Shown: positions 35,101 to 45,142 of the stretch, in pieces
Layout: each line of letters starts with the position of its first letter
Numbering within the stretch: the first letter of the stretch is position 1
From: Bolinopsis microptera
Lineage: Eukaryota; Ctenophora; Tentaculata; Lobata; Bolinopsidae
Assembly (NCBI RefSeq): GCF_026151205.1
Contig: NC_087083.1
Span: forward strand, 9,855,460-9,919,459
Direction: 5' to 3'
DNA length: 64,000 nucleotides
Made by a program: the position numbers and the translations under genes
The notes under the pieces: generated by a model
The model's input: the letters and a program-made list of their open reading frames with translations, nothing else
Databases searched by the model: none
What the model was told of the DNA's origin: nothing

Positions 35101-36037
35101 CCCTCACTGCTTGATTACCTGGTTACTTGGCTACCTTGGTTAGTGGTTACCTGGTTACCTTGGTTATATTTACCTCTTGCTATTTTCATCCTTATCTTCA
35201 TCCCCTCACTGCTTGATTACCTGGTTACTTGGCTACCTTGGTTACCTGGTTACCTTGGTTATATTTACCTCTTGCTATTTTCATCCTTATCTTCATCCCC
35301 TCACTGAACACCCTCCTAAACTCCCCATCAAACTCTTTATCTCCGGTATCAGGCCACACACTCCGCTCCCTACTGATAGCCCTCAGTTTATCCAACGGAG
35401 AGTCTGTCTGTTGGTACGTAGGTGTGGGAGCCTCGTGGGGGCCTATGTTGAACATCTCCTTGTGCTGTGTACCGGAATCCACCACTGGACCGTAGCCTCG
35501 GTATATGTTTGAGTTTTTCGGTTCATGTTTTTTCACTGCAAGTGACATTTTCGTGGCTTCAGGCAGACTGAAGAAATGTTTGAGCAGGGTGAGTTCCTGG
35601 AGAGCATTGTAGTCTGGCACGTTGTTAACGTAGAAGAAGCCGAACTCCTGCATGGAGCGGAGTATTTTAGGGTCGATGGTTTGATCATTGTTTATTAAGT
35701 CAGAGAATGATATTTTGGAGACTCTGTGGAAATGATCGAGCGGGCTGCCGGGGAACCTGATGGATGTTTCAGTTAAAAAAGTTGTAGTAAAAATCTACGG
35801 ATTGAATACGTTGCAGATCGATCAGCTACAGAGTTACCTATCGTAACTGATTTATATTCGAAGAAACTAGAATGTCAATAAATTTGCGAACAGAATACTT
35901 ACAATTTGAGAACAAAATACTTACAGTTTTTGGCGTAAATCGTTAAATAGTTTTATGTCAGTTATCTGGGTGAAGGATAGTGACAAAACTAAAACTAACC
36001 CAACAGCTGTAGCGCTTATTCCTGTTTTTGTGTTCAT
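29111..36037 (-). CDS. Secreted or membrane-anchored 2OG-Fe(II) oxygenase (isopenicillin-N-synthase-like), 6 exons, 389 aa
   Basis: Minus-strand exons: 36037-35925, 35756-35269, 32746-32638, 32275-32167, 31726-31557, 29291-29111. All introns are GT-AG, phases 2, 1, 2, 0, 2 agree, and the stop is TAA. Residues 1-25 contain a hydrophobic stretch (AVGLVLVLSLSF) acting as signal peptide or anchor. The N-terminal dioxygenase domain has GFFYVNN and RGYGPV. The catalytic core keeps every expected residue: iron ligands His256-x-Asp258 and His311 (AVRHRV), and the 2-oxoglutarate or substrate Arg320-x-Ser322 (RHS), then PCFFNP. It ends VDVGGH and lacks the C-terminal FYY reported for one class of ctenophore homologues. 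Substrate unknown. Intron 5 (29292-31556) contains a kinase gene on the opposite strand and intron 2 (32747-35268) a MULE remnant. Several splice donors are tandemly duplicated. Confidence 0.9.
29752..29760 (+). promoter_or_regulatory. TATA box of the nested kinase
   Basis: TATATATAA lies 80 bp before the kinase ATG, with a CCAAT word about 40 bp further upstream (29712-29716). This suggests the nested gene has its own promoter. Confidence 0.55.
29840..30697 (+). CDS. CAMK-group-like Ser/Thr protein kinase, intronless, 285 aa
   Basis: A complete kinase domain fills residues 43-285: glycine loop GSGGFGTV (48-55), Lys70 (VAKK), Glu82 in helix C, catalytic HLDVKPEN (157-164), DFG (178-180) and an APE-equivalent SPE. 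HLD in place of HRD, with the following KPEN, is typical of MLCK, DAPK, DRAK and Pim relatives. The catalytic Asp, Lys and DFG are intact, so activity is expected. The N-terminus MGLCTS fits N-myristoylation with a nearby palmitoylatable Cys, so membrane attachment is likely. A Ser-rich linker follows. There is no regulatory C-terminal tail. The gene lies entirely inside intron 5 of the oppositely oriented oxygenase gene. The absence of introns suggests a retroposed origin. Exact subfamily unresolved. Confidence 0.9.
   Translation: MGLCTSRQNQEPEDLSSFKQNPAAELSSSDQSSLNSFNSSYSLHEKIGSGGFGTVFRVTHLRSGAELVAKKIKTDSDTIPAEITLMAEISHPQIIRLLEFYSTPSHLLMILELLPGCMDLFDYIDIKKRLSEVNTKYILRQLSSALSYLHEEKQIAHLDVKPENILIQPSTGDIRLIDFGAAQRITPHLHSTFSGTKQYASPEILFTGHYDPVAADIWAFGVTFYKMITGHVPFKRTRDYLSPLTFTYRGVSSLCLETISIILNPNRNLRPLTIGDIRSCPWMRT
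30903..31320. repeat. 11-bp minisatellite in two opposed halves
   Basis: The left half (30903-31110) repeats GACAACAATAA about 18 times with AGAGAACATTA variants. The right half (31125-31320) repeats the reverse complement TTATTGTTGTC, with TTAATGTTGTC variants. The opposed arms can fold back on each other. It lies in intron 5 of the oxygenase gene, downstream of the kinase. Confidence 0.9.
31335..31475. repeat. Direct repeat, partner at 32390-32515
   Basis: About 130 bp including ATGTATGTATTTTGG, AAATTACGTGAAATATTCCA and TGAATACCCTTGCAGGTACCAC recur in the oxygenase intron 3 in the same orientation. The copies are diverged. Origin unknown. Confidence 0.75.
31921..32212 (-). repeat. Tandem copies of oxygenase exon 4 end plus donor
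   Basis: The genuine exon 4 end (about 32167-32210 on the minus strand) with donor CAG|GTACGTTAG is followed inside intron 4 by two further copies, near 32062-32110 and 31930-31966. Each retains about 25-45 bp of exon and the donor. The copies are separated by GGTTACCTTGGTTACCTGG-type repeats. Confidence 0.92.
32390..32515. repeat. Direct repeat, partner at 31335-31475
   Basis: Second copy of the repeat described at 31335, here in intron 3 of the oxygenase gene. Confidence 0.75.
33131..34009 (+). pseudogene. MULE transposase remnant with FLYWCH zinc finger, truncated
   Basis: 292 codons. The N-terminal FLYWCH-type finger shows GGFRY, then WRCVRKKDCCRGRL and HNHDAD, giving the C-C-H-H pattern. 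The MULE core begins WYIDATFSSSPQLFYQLL with the first catalytic Asp, continues DRIMVDFELALRNA with the second, and stops just after GCFFHICITV. The third acidic residue and the C-terminal zinc region are missing. A TATA-like TATATTTAAG lies about 80 bp upstream. Flanking blocks at about 32870-32950 and 34565-34690 share TCACGGACATAATTATTCACG-type words in opposed orientation and may be the terminal inverted repeats. Inserted in oxygenase intron 2, transcribed antisense to the host gene. Confidence 0.8.
34189..34345. repeat. GC-rich CTTCCGCCC-type short tandem repeat
   Basis: Repeated CCTCCGCCCTCG / TCTTCCGCCCAC words, about ten, far richer in GC than the surroundings. It lies next to the MULE remnant. 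Confidence 0.75.
34881..35310 (-). repeat. Tandem copies of oxygenase exon 2 end plus donor
   Basis: The real exon 2 end at 35269 (minus) carries donor AGAG|GTAAATATAACC. Copies of the last 40 bp or so of the exon with this donor recur downstream in intron 2 near 35165-35215, 35066-35110 and 34977-35020, with a more diverged copy near 34881-34925. They are joined by GGTTACCTGGTTACTTGG repeats, the same linker motif as in the exon 4 array. Confidence 0.93.
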
Positions 36038-36074
36038 TGGAGAAACTTTTCTATCTGATCGGTAAAGACGGTTA

Positions 36075-36322
36075 ATAAAAAAGATAATCTTGTTCATGTC
36101 GGTTAATTAATTAGTAATTAATCTGCTTTTAAAATAAGGTTCGTGGTCACTGGTCAATGAAAGCGCGGTTACACTTACATATATATTGTAGGTTATTACA
36201 ACCCAGTATGGTAGTGGCTTCGAAAAGAAAGAGTTGTATTTACATACGAAAAGTGAATCTACATAAAGGCACCCAGCAGAAACTAAAACCAAATTTGCTC
36301 CCTGCTAATTATCACTACAAGA
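36075..36322. repeat. Direct repeat flanking a LINE fragment, partner at 37755-37976
   Basis: About 240 bp with TGTCGGTTAATTAATTAG, ATCTGCTTTTAAAATAAGG and TACATACGAAAAGTGAATC recur in the same order and orientation at 37755-37976. This left copy is directly upstream of the oxygenase start codon and so may include its promoter. Confidence 0.8.
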
Positions 36323-36326
36323 CTCC

Positions 36327-37278
36327 AGGGTCAAAACCATTGACGGCCTTACAGACTTCTTTAGAACACTCATCGGGGTCCTTCAGGGTGATACACTCGC
36401 TCCTTTCCTCTTCATCATCGTCCTCGATTATGTCCTTAGGAACTGCATGACTCTTGACCATGGCCTAACCATCATCCCCAGGCAAAGTCGGAGAGTACAT
36501 GCGGTCAGAGTCACAGATCTTGACTTCGCTGACGACCTGGCCTTGACTGCCGATACCATAGAGCAAGTCCAACAACTGCTCTCGGATTTAGAGACTGCAG
36601 CAGCACATGTCGGACTTGCGATGAATGCTTCCAAGACCGAATACATGACCATCAACATTCCTGATGCTGCCCCGTGAACTCAATATCCGGTTATCAGATC
36701 AAGCAGGTTGATGACTTCAAATACTTGGGCTCATATATTGCAGAGAGCAGGAAGGACTTCAACACCAGGAAAGGCATGGCTTGGTCAGCCTGTATCAAAC
36801 TGCAGAAGGTATGGACCTCTGGCATTTCTGACCAGCTGAAAGTCAAGTTCTTCAGAGCATGCATCGAACCTGTTCTGCTGTATGGCTCAGAAACCTGGAC
36901 CTTGAACAAGCAGTTTGAGAAGCGTCTCGACGGGTGCTACACCAGGCTCCTAATGAAAGCTAGGAATCTTTCATGGAAGAAGCATCCAACCCTAAAGCAA
37001 ATCTATGGTGACCTCCCTTCCATCTCCACCATCGTTGCACAGAGACGTGCCAGATTTGCTGGGCATTGCATGAGAGCTTCAGACCAGGTCATCTCATCTC
37101 TACCATCCTTCCTTGGCGGCTGCCACAGTTCAAGCGTGGGAGGAGACCACTCTCTTTTCTTGACACCGTAGCCAGGGACACAGGGTTGCGGGTAGAAGAT
37201 CTCCGAACAGTTATGTGCGACAGAACCATCTGGAGACGTAGAGTGGAGGAGATTTCGATCGAGCATCGCCCAAAGTAA
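36327..37278 (+). pseudogene. LINE reverse-transcriptase fragment
   Basis: Broken frames encode GVLQGDTLAPFLF, LDFADDLALTA with the catalytic DD, KYLGSYI, LLYGSETW and ARFAGH, the order of a LINE RT and its C-terminal region. There is a stop at about 36675 and a frameshift at about 37110. No endonuclease remains. It is related to the fragment at 15395-15850. Confidence 0.8.
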
Positions 37279-37319
37279 AAAAGTAAGTACAAGTACAATG
37301 GGCAATTTGGTAATCTAGC

Positions 37320-37425
37320 TAGGAACACTTGGGGCACACTTGGGGCACACTTGGGGCAAAAAGTTACTTGGGGCACACTTGGGGCAAATACAGTTGGGGA
37401 ACAGCTGGGGCACACTTGGGGCACA
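37320..37425. repeat. ACTTGGGGCAC short tandem repeat
   Basis: Eight to nine copies of an 11-bp unit with interruptions. Confidence 0.85.
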
Positions 37426-37754
37426 ATGTTATATATATATATGGGTAAACTAGACCTGCATGATAAGTCAGGGTAACCAGGATAGCCCGGTACCCAAAAC
37501 TTGATTAACTAGCACGGATAAAAACAATGTTAAAAACTAATGCTCAGTCTTACGAGACAGCTACAGGGTAAACAACAATATGCGATTAATATTCACAAAC
37601 AATATAAATTGGAGAACAATCTGGGTACAGTGTGAACAAAACCCAAAAATAGAATTTACGTATTTTCTGATAATTCAATAATTGTAACATATTGAAACGG
37701 AGACGGTCTAACTTTACTTTTAGATACAAGAGCAAGTGTTATATTTCAGTGACT

Positions 37755-37976
37755 AACAAATATAATCTTATTCATGTCGGTTAATTAATTAGTAATTAAT
37801 CTGCTTTTAAAATAAGGTTCGTGTTCAATGAAAGTACGGTTACACTTGTAGACTATTACAACCCAGTATTGTAGTGGCATCGAAAAGAAACAGTTGTATT
37901 TACATACGAAAAGTGAATCTAGAAAGGCACCCAGCAGAAAATAAAACCAAATTTTCTCCCTACTTATCACTACAAT
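37755..37976. repeat. Direct repeat, partner at 36075-36322
   Basis: Second copy. Homology to the region after 36000 also continues in a third partial block at about 37990-38180, which resembles 37570-37750 (CAATATAAATTGGAGAA, GACGGTCTAACTTTACTT). Confidence 0.75.
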
Positions 37977-38689
37977 GTTATATATATGGGTAATTATTGC
38001 GATTAATATTCACAAACAATATAAATTGGAGAATAAGGTGGGTCCAGTGTGAACAAACGCAAAATCAAAAAATAGAATTTACGTATTTTCTGATAATTCA
38101 ATAATTGCCACATAATGAAACGGAGACGGTCTAACTTTACTTCTAGATACACGAGCAAGTGTTATATTTCAGTGACTTGAACCGACCAAAATATATATAA
38201 GTACCGTCTATAAATAACTGAATACCGAAACAAAATGAACGGGTTGGGTAAGGGCTGTGGTTACACTCCTAAGAAATCAAACTCGCTGCTTTTCTGGAGG
38301 AATGACAGAGCTATAAGATCTCCTCTCTGAGGGGTGGTCACACAATGTGATGGCCCTGTTAAAGCTTAACGAATCTCAACATAGGTGACATAGGTAGGTA
38401 GGTTGGGTAAGGGCTGTGGTTTCCGTTCCCATCATGAGCCATAATGCGTCAGAGAAGCGGACGTAACTGTTTCGTATAAATAAACTCATTATAAAAATAA
38501 AAGTAATCGTCATTGCACATGCATGAAGACTGGCATAAAATACGAGTAAATAAGCAGTAAAAGTGTAAAAATAAAAAGTATGTATGTTGAGGTTAAATAA
38601 GTGCCGGCTGTGTTTGAAGTGGTGCTCATGATCTCTGAAACCTTTGGTAAATACGTCATGATGACATCACATCATCGTGACGTCATGCC

Positions 38690-39160
38690 ATGGGTACAAT
38701 ACGTACTTATAAAGTTCGATACGCACTCGATAGTTCGACACGTACTGTAGTTCGACGAACCCTAAGGTTCGACTCAGTGATCGAACTTAAGTGCGCTACC
38801 TGGACTCAAGGCCGACACGTACTATATATAACTTGTAGGTTTACAACTTACCAGGACGCGCGCCGAGTTGGACTCGTCGACGGTCCAATATATGGAACAG
38901 ATATTTTACGAGTATTACCCGTAAATATATATATATATAACTGGTATATATATATATATACCAGTTTCAAGGCCGACAAGAAACTGGTAACTCGTATTCC
39001 GTTTTGTAGATCTAGATTGTAGAGTACGCTATATAAATCTATAAATATAAGAATATAAACCCTAGTTCGACACGTACCGAAGTTCGTCAGGGGTGATATC
39101 TCTAACTTAAGTTGTCGAACTATAGTGCGTGTCGAACTAGAGTATAAGTACGTGAATCCA
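38690..39160. repeat. Imperfect inverted repeat around a TATATA palindrome
   Basis: The left block (38705-38790), with AGTTCGACACGTAC and GTTCGA words, pairs with the right block (39062-39155, GTCGAACTAT and GTGTCGAACTAG). At the centre, ACTGGTATATATATA is followed by its complement, ending ACCAGT (38940-38968). No coding sequence supported. Confidence 0.6.
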
Positions 39161-39696
39161 TGCCATGATAATATGTGGAAAATCATATAACATTTCCTCA
39201 AAAAAAATGACCTCAAAAAAATGACCTCACAAATTACCTCAACGTCTCAACAAGTTTAAACCATATTCCCTATCGATATCGTAACAATATCGCAGTGATT
39301 AAGTAAGCTACTCGTATTAAACGGTTGTCAGAATTTAGAATATTCCATACACTAAACTAGAGCCAAGGAATATTCTAGAATGAAGATCTCGAGAAAGGAA
39401 AAACGCCTATACTAAGATGCTAGCTTCCGAATGTGCCAGCAACAGGCTTGCCCTTCTAATTAGTATGACATGGTGTTAAGTTTATCATTGTTTAATAACG
39501 GCCACCTTTTGTTATTACTTGTTGTTTTTATATCACTCCTGTAGTCTTTGTTCCGCATAGCATGGGCGTTGTTTGCCGGCCCTTTCATGAAGCTGAAGTA
39601 CATTAAATTTAAAAGACTTAACAAACCAAACCGGGTTAAGTGAATAAGGAGTAAGATTTTTAAAATTGTGCAGGGATTATTTAGCGATCAGTGAAC

Positions 39697-39985
39697 CAGT
39701 GGCGTAACGTTGCCTGTTGGCGCCCCCCTGCCGAAATAAGCGCCCCCCTGTTGGCGCCCCCTCCCCTTTTGGTGCCCCTCCCTAAAATTGAACAAATTAG
39801 GTGATTTTAAAGAATACGCCGGTAAAATCTCTAAAAAAGTGTGTATCTAGATCAAAACGCGCAGTTTTGCTAGTACTTTAGTTAAGTTTTCGAAATTGTC
39901 CCACATTCAAACGACGATTTGGCGCCCCCCTAAGACGGCGCCCCCCTGCACAGCGGGGTCAGCAGGGCCTTTCGTTACGCCACTG
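39697..39985. mobile_element. hAT-type MITE, 289 bp, perfect 8-bp target duplication
   Basis: Terminal inverted repeats CAGTGGCGTAACG and CGTTACGCCACTG bound a segment with GGCGCCCCCCTG-rich ends. It is flanked on both sides by CAGTGAAC (39689-39696 and 39986-39993). An 8-bp duplication with short CA-G termini is diagnostic of hAT superfamily transposition. No transposase inside. Confidence 0.9.
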
Positions 39986-39993
39986 CAGTGAAC

Positions 39994-40845
39994 CAGGACT
40001 GACTGGAAAAATATACTTCTGCAATAGGCTCTAATTTCGGTTCCTGTTTTAGTCCTGCTCCCGGTAAAAAATAAAACCGGAATTTTTACCGGGACAAGGA
40101 CTAAAACAGAGCCTGGTCAGTTATTTTTGCATACCTCATACCCCATACAGTACGTGGTATAAAAACGAGAAGTTAGTCTTATATATTTTGTTTAAGATAA
40201 TAATAATACATTGGCGGACATTTTTTAGCATAATCTAGAGAACCGTCGAGAAATCGCTTTTAATACGAAACGCTAACGAGATGGCCTTTTAGAACGGTTG
40301 GCATCCGACTAACAGGGAGAAAGATATAACCAAATACAAGATTATAACAATTTTCCTTTCAATTATTTTTCAAGGATTAGAAATTCGCCAAAAAGTGCGT
40401 TTTTCAAAAAAATAAAAATGGTAAAATTGAGTTAGAGATTCCAATTACATACTATACTATACCGGAAAAAATGTACAGACGCGCTAGACATGAAATATTG
40501 GCAATGACATCAATCATGTTAATTATGTACTTTGGAAAAGGGGTTTTAAAATTTTGAGCCACAAATAGAAGCGAAACTAACTGTAATTATGTCGCGTTCT
40601 ATATCGATTAGCAAACGTTATTTTAAAAATAATTACATTCAATAAACATTTAAATAATTTTATACGCTAATCTAACTGCGTATAATGCGATTACACTATT
40701 AATTGCACGAGGCCCAGCCGAGTGTAAATTGATACAATAATCGCACGAGGCGAAGCCAAGTTCGATTATTGCAGTTATTTCACGAGGCGCAGCCGAGTGC
40801 AATAACTGGTGTAATCGTATTATACATGTAATTAGATTTAATAGA
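39994..40845. other. Intergenic, repeat-derived
   Basis: No gene. Three CACGAGGC(CC)AGCCGAG words with alternating AATCGCAC / GTGCAAT half-sites lie at about 40700-40800. The block CTAATCTAACTGCGTATAATGCG recurs at about 9046 and partly at 47215-47340. Confidence 0.55.
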
Positions 40846-41850
40846 GTATCTGGTCAAAACCTGGCACAACTTAGCGAGTTTAGAAGGTTTGAGATGTTAT
40901 TTGTGCTCCCTAGGGTCTCTACTTCAAAAAAAATTTGGGTGGATAATTTTTTATGTGTCTTTAAACCCGTGACCACGCCCTTTTTAAAGCGTGGGAAAAA
41001 TTTGACCAGAATTATTAAAATTTGCCTAGAATATTTGATGGGGGTCTCTAAATGGCTTGTTATGATGCCATCAGTATTACTAAAACATAATAAAATAAAA
41101 TTTGGGTAAATAAAAGTGGAGTTGCACCCTGACCACGCCCATTTACACAATTTTTGGCGGAAAATTCGAAGTTGTCTACTCTAGCAGCAGGGAGGTGTTT
41201 AGTTTGTATTTACACTGCTGAATCGAGTTAAATAGGTTATATAAGTCACTAAGTTCAATTCATTGGGCATGTTGAGCCATTAGTTCAGCCTTGGGGAACC
41301 ACGCCCATATTTCATATTAGGCGCGTATGTGAGAAATTTTTATCTCAGCTTCTGAAGGCCGTAGAAACTTAATCTTTGGCTTAAAATTACCGCAATATGT
41401 AAGTTTATATTGACACTATTAAGGTGCTGAAGCTCCCCGGGACTCACTTTTAGATAAAAATGAGAAAAACTGACATTTACTGACTAGCGCAAACAAACAA
41501 ACAAGAAAACTACCCTAGCAGCTAGGTTAAGTGAAGTAAGCACATCAATGTATACAATTTTACTCGACACAGTGTCCTTCGTAAGGTCTAAAGGTCATTC
41601 TGAGCTAGAATAATTTGATTTTGAGTGCCAACTTTTATCAGTAGTCCAACCCTGGCCTAGGTGATAACATTTCTAAATTGCCCTCAGGCGCAAATATATG
41701 ATTTTTCTATCCATCTCAGCTCCTAAATATTATAGGACATTCAGGATAACCACAACAGCAGAATGGCCATATTTATATACAAGCTATGAAGCAGTATTGG
41801 GTCTATATTGCATAGTTTTTGAGATATTTATTTTTAAAACATGATTTTGG
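40846..41850. repeat. Left arm of a 6.4-kb inverted-repeat structure
   Basis: It begins GTATCTGGTCAAAACCTGG and is the near-exact reverse complement of 46188-47205. Even a spurious 98-codon ORF is identical between the arms. It encodes nothing recognisable. Best read as a long terminal inverted repeat of a non-autonomous DNA element. Confidence 0.88.
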
Positions 41851-42119
41851 GGGGGGGGTTGTCACGTCCGTCCTGTCCTTTTTGGATTCTATGAGACAAC
41901 AGACGTGTTTTTTGGGACATTGGCGGACTCGGACAGACATTGGCGGACTCGGACGGACATTTGCGGACCTGGACGGACATTGGTGGACATTAGCGGACAT
42001 TGGTGGACATTAGCGGACAAACATTTTGAGAATTTTTCGCAACTTCTATGTATTATAATTTTGTACAAAGCAAACGACTTATTAATCACACTAAAGCTAT
42101 TAATAGCTTTAACTGATGA

Positions 42120-42980
42120 GGAAGACTGAGGACGAGGACTGAGGAGGGCAGGAGGAAGAGGACTAGGGAGGATCAGGAAGACCCAGGAGGAGGACTGAGG
42201 AGGAGCAGGAGAAGGACTGAGGAGGATGACTCAGGAGGAGGAGGGCCGAGGAGGACTCAGGAGGAGGACTGAGGAGGACTGAGAGGAGGACTGAAGAGTA
42301 CTGAGGAGGATGGCTGAGGAGGATGACTGAGGAGGATGACTGAGGAGGATGACTGAGAGGGAGGAGGAGGATCAGGAAGACCCAGGAGGAGGAGGAGGAG
42401 GAGGATCCAGGAGGAGGACTTAGGAGGAGGAGGAGGACAACTGAGGAGGATGACTGAGGAGGAGGAGGACTGAGGAGGACTGAGAAGGAGGAGGACTGAG
42501 GAGTACTGAGGAGGATGGCTGAGGAGGATGGCTGAGGAGGATGGCTGAGGAGGATGGCTGAGAGGGAGGAGCAGGAGGAAGAGGAGGAAGAGAACTGAGG
42601 AGGAGGAGGAGGAGGACCCATGAGGAGGACCCAGGAAAAGGCCCCAGGAGGAGGAGGAGTACTGTTGAGGACTGATGAGGAGGACTGATGAGGAGGACTG
42701 AGGACTAGGAGGAGGACTGAGGAGGGGAGGAGGAAGAGGACTGGGGAGGATCAGGAAGACCCAGGAGGAGGACCAGGAGGAGGAGGAGGACCCAGGAGGA
42801 GGAGGACCCATGAGGAGGACCCAGGAAAAGGCCCCAGGAGGAGGAGGAGGACTGTTGAGGACTGATGAGGAGGACTGATGAGGAGGACTGAGGACTAGGA
42901 GGAGGACTGAGGAGGGGAGGAGGAAGACGACTGGGGAGGATCAGGAAGACCCAGGAGGAGGAGGAGGAGGAGGACCCAGC
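42120..42980. repeat. Polypurine GAGGAGGACTGAG minisatellite
   Basis: About 860 bp of GA-rich sequence built from AGGAGGACTGAGG and AGGAGGATGGCTG words, with an internal duplicated block (about 42600-42780 against 42800-42970). Nearly one strand is purine only. Long proline/serine ORFs on the minus strand are artefacts of the repeat. Confidence 0.92.
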
Positions 42981-43119
42981 ACTAGCTAACTGCAGCTCTA
43001 GCTATCTTCTGCTATTATCCTTTCCCTCCAATATTAGCTCTTTCCACTGACCTCAATCTCATCAAGCAAATTCCGGCTTTACCAACCTTCATTTACCTCC
43101 AGGCTCCAACTCTTCCTTA

Positions 43120-45142
43120 AAGGACCAGTTAACTGAAAAATTTGTAGTCTCCAATTTGGCTAAGATTTAAATCAGCTGTGACAAACTGGTAAAGAATCGT
43201 ATCGCCGAAAGAACCAACTCTCTAGCGTACGTGTAACGCGTGTTATTGCAATAATAAGCTGTGGCCTCGTGACGTCACGAAGTCCCTCAGTGCGCGCTGG
43301 CATAGCGTAATACGTTGCAAATGTTTATCGTTGTCATTAAAACACGTGTTACTCACTCAAATTTTAGAATTATGACTATTACCCGAGTTCTCCAAAATCC
43401 TTATAGTTTTGGCTATCATCCTAACTAAAGGAATAGCTGATTGGATGTACAGTGCTCACGTCATGATTTTAAACAGTGATATAGGTTCTTGGACAGAGGC
43501 GGGTGAATGTACGGTTAGAAAGTTTCTGCTATTACAGTTCTTATGTCATATGTGATAATTTTGGATTGTTTTCATTGCTTAATTACACAAGCAGGGAGAC
43601 TGTACCGATTATTTTTCCCCAATCCATGAAACTCTAACGAATTTAAAAGGATCTAGATAAGTAGGAGCTAGTTTGTTCAATTCCGAGAGCAATTATATTT
43701 ATAGCATAGCGAAATTTCTAACTTTAATCTGCATGTGTCAGCCAGTACAGGAGACAAGAAGTCTGGCTACTTTACGGCCGTTCCTCTGGGACCATTAGTA
43801 GAAGTAGCTTCTATCAGAACAGTGCCGTGGGAACAGAATTCCCGCCAAAATACCCGGTCTACCAAATAGTAATAGTGATTGGAGTGTACGGTGTGCGGTG
43901 TGTTACAGTTTTGAATTATACTTACCTAGCTGTTATCCTAATTGCATTATCATCGGTACATAACATAAATAAACTACTGGTAAGTTTAAATACCAAGTGC
44001 AAACGTGTTCAGTCAATCGACCCACTGAACAAATATAGAATTTCCAAGATCCTATTATTCTTTGGCCATATATTAATACGGCACGATCGATTGTTAGATG
44101 GTTAAACGACTATACAATTCTAAAACTATGAGCTAGCACTTTAATCTAAAAATACACTTTTTATATTACTCCTGATTTTTACATTTCACGTAAAACATTG
44201 TCGCCACAGGTTGATCATGGACACTAACAGCTTAATTTGAGATAAATGACTATGAGTTTCTCTAAAGTTAACTCTAAAGTTGTGTAATCCAGTCATTTAT
44301 GGACATTTATGGAAATGAACCTGCAAATGTTCAGATACTCACGAAACTTTGCACAGACCTTCCCGAAGGTATGAATAAACGATTTTCGTTTGGAGACATT
44401 TGTTTGACAGTGGAGAAAACCCAGGAGGACCACGCCCATATTGACCCAATAAAGTAACCGACCCCTTGCTTCTGAAGGTCGTAGAGACTTCAAAATAGGC
44501 TTAAACGAAGCCACATATGCATGTTTATATAGGAGTTATCGAGCAACACATGGCCTAAAATCCTTACTTTTCGAGAAATTCGCCAAAAACCATTTTGGGC
44601 GTGGTGCTGAGCCCATTTTCGATAGGATCGTGATAGAGTCTTTAGACACTAGACAGGGTGCAAAAGAACCGCAATTAGCATATTAATATATGACTTACGA
44701 ACAAACATATGCCTTAAAGTGCTTACTTTTTCAGTTATTGGCGAAAAACTGATTTTCGGTTCCAGAAATCATGCAAAACTATGGGTATCTGGTAAATTGG
44801 GCTATGAAGGCCCTAAAGGTTTTTGAATGTGTGCAAATTGTGCAGAATGGCCATGTTTATATACAACTTATGAAGCAACATGTACCCTAAATTACTTACT
44901 TTTCGAGTTATTCGGGGAAAAACATTGTATTATGTCCATTTTCTACCTGTAAAATACATTCTCACGAGCTCCTCTGCGCGCGCAAGGGACTTCGTGACGT
45001 CATCGCCAAAATAATACAAACGCTATTTACACGCGTTAGAGAGCAGTTAGAGATTTAGGAATTTCGACTCGTTGCTTAGTTTGCTATTTGTCACAATCTG
45101 TCAAAATATGAGTATAACTTTTTTTTCAGTTAACTGGTCCTT
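43120..45142 (+). mobile_element. 2.0-kb TIR element, copy A
   Basis: Ends AAGGACCAGTTAACTG and CAGTTAACTGGTCCTT. The inverted similarity continues imperfectly inward for about 170 bp (GTGACGTCACGAAGTCCC against GGGACTTCGTGACGTCA). No transposase frame is visible. An element-free version of the insertion site survives in inverted orientation at about 45675-45685, defining the insertion and suggesting a duplicated TCC or TCCTT at the junctions. Alternatively TA is duplicated. Confidence 0.85.

Noticed and set aside
40854-41150. Identical 98-codon ORFs at 40854-41150 (-) and 46901-47197 (+)
   Set aside because: Identity follows from the inverted-repeat arms. The translation has no domain-like features.
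42163-42811. Pro/Ser-rich minus-strand ORFs
   Set aside because: Products of the polypurine satellite. Composition and repeat period explain them fully.
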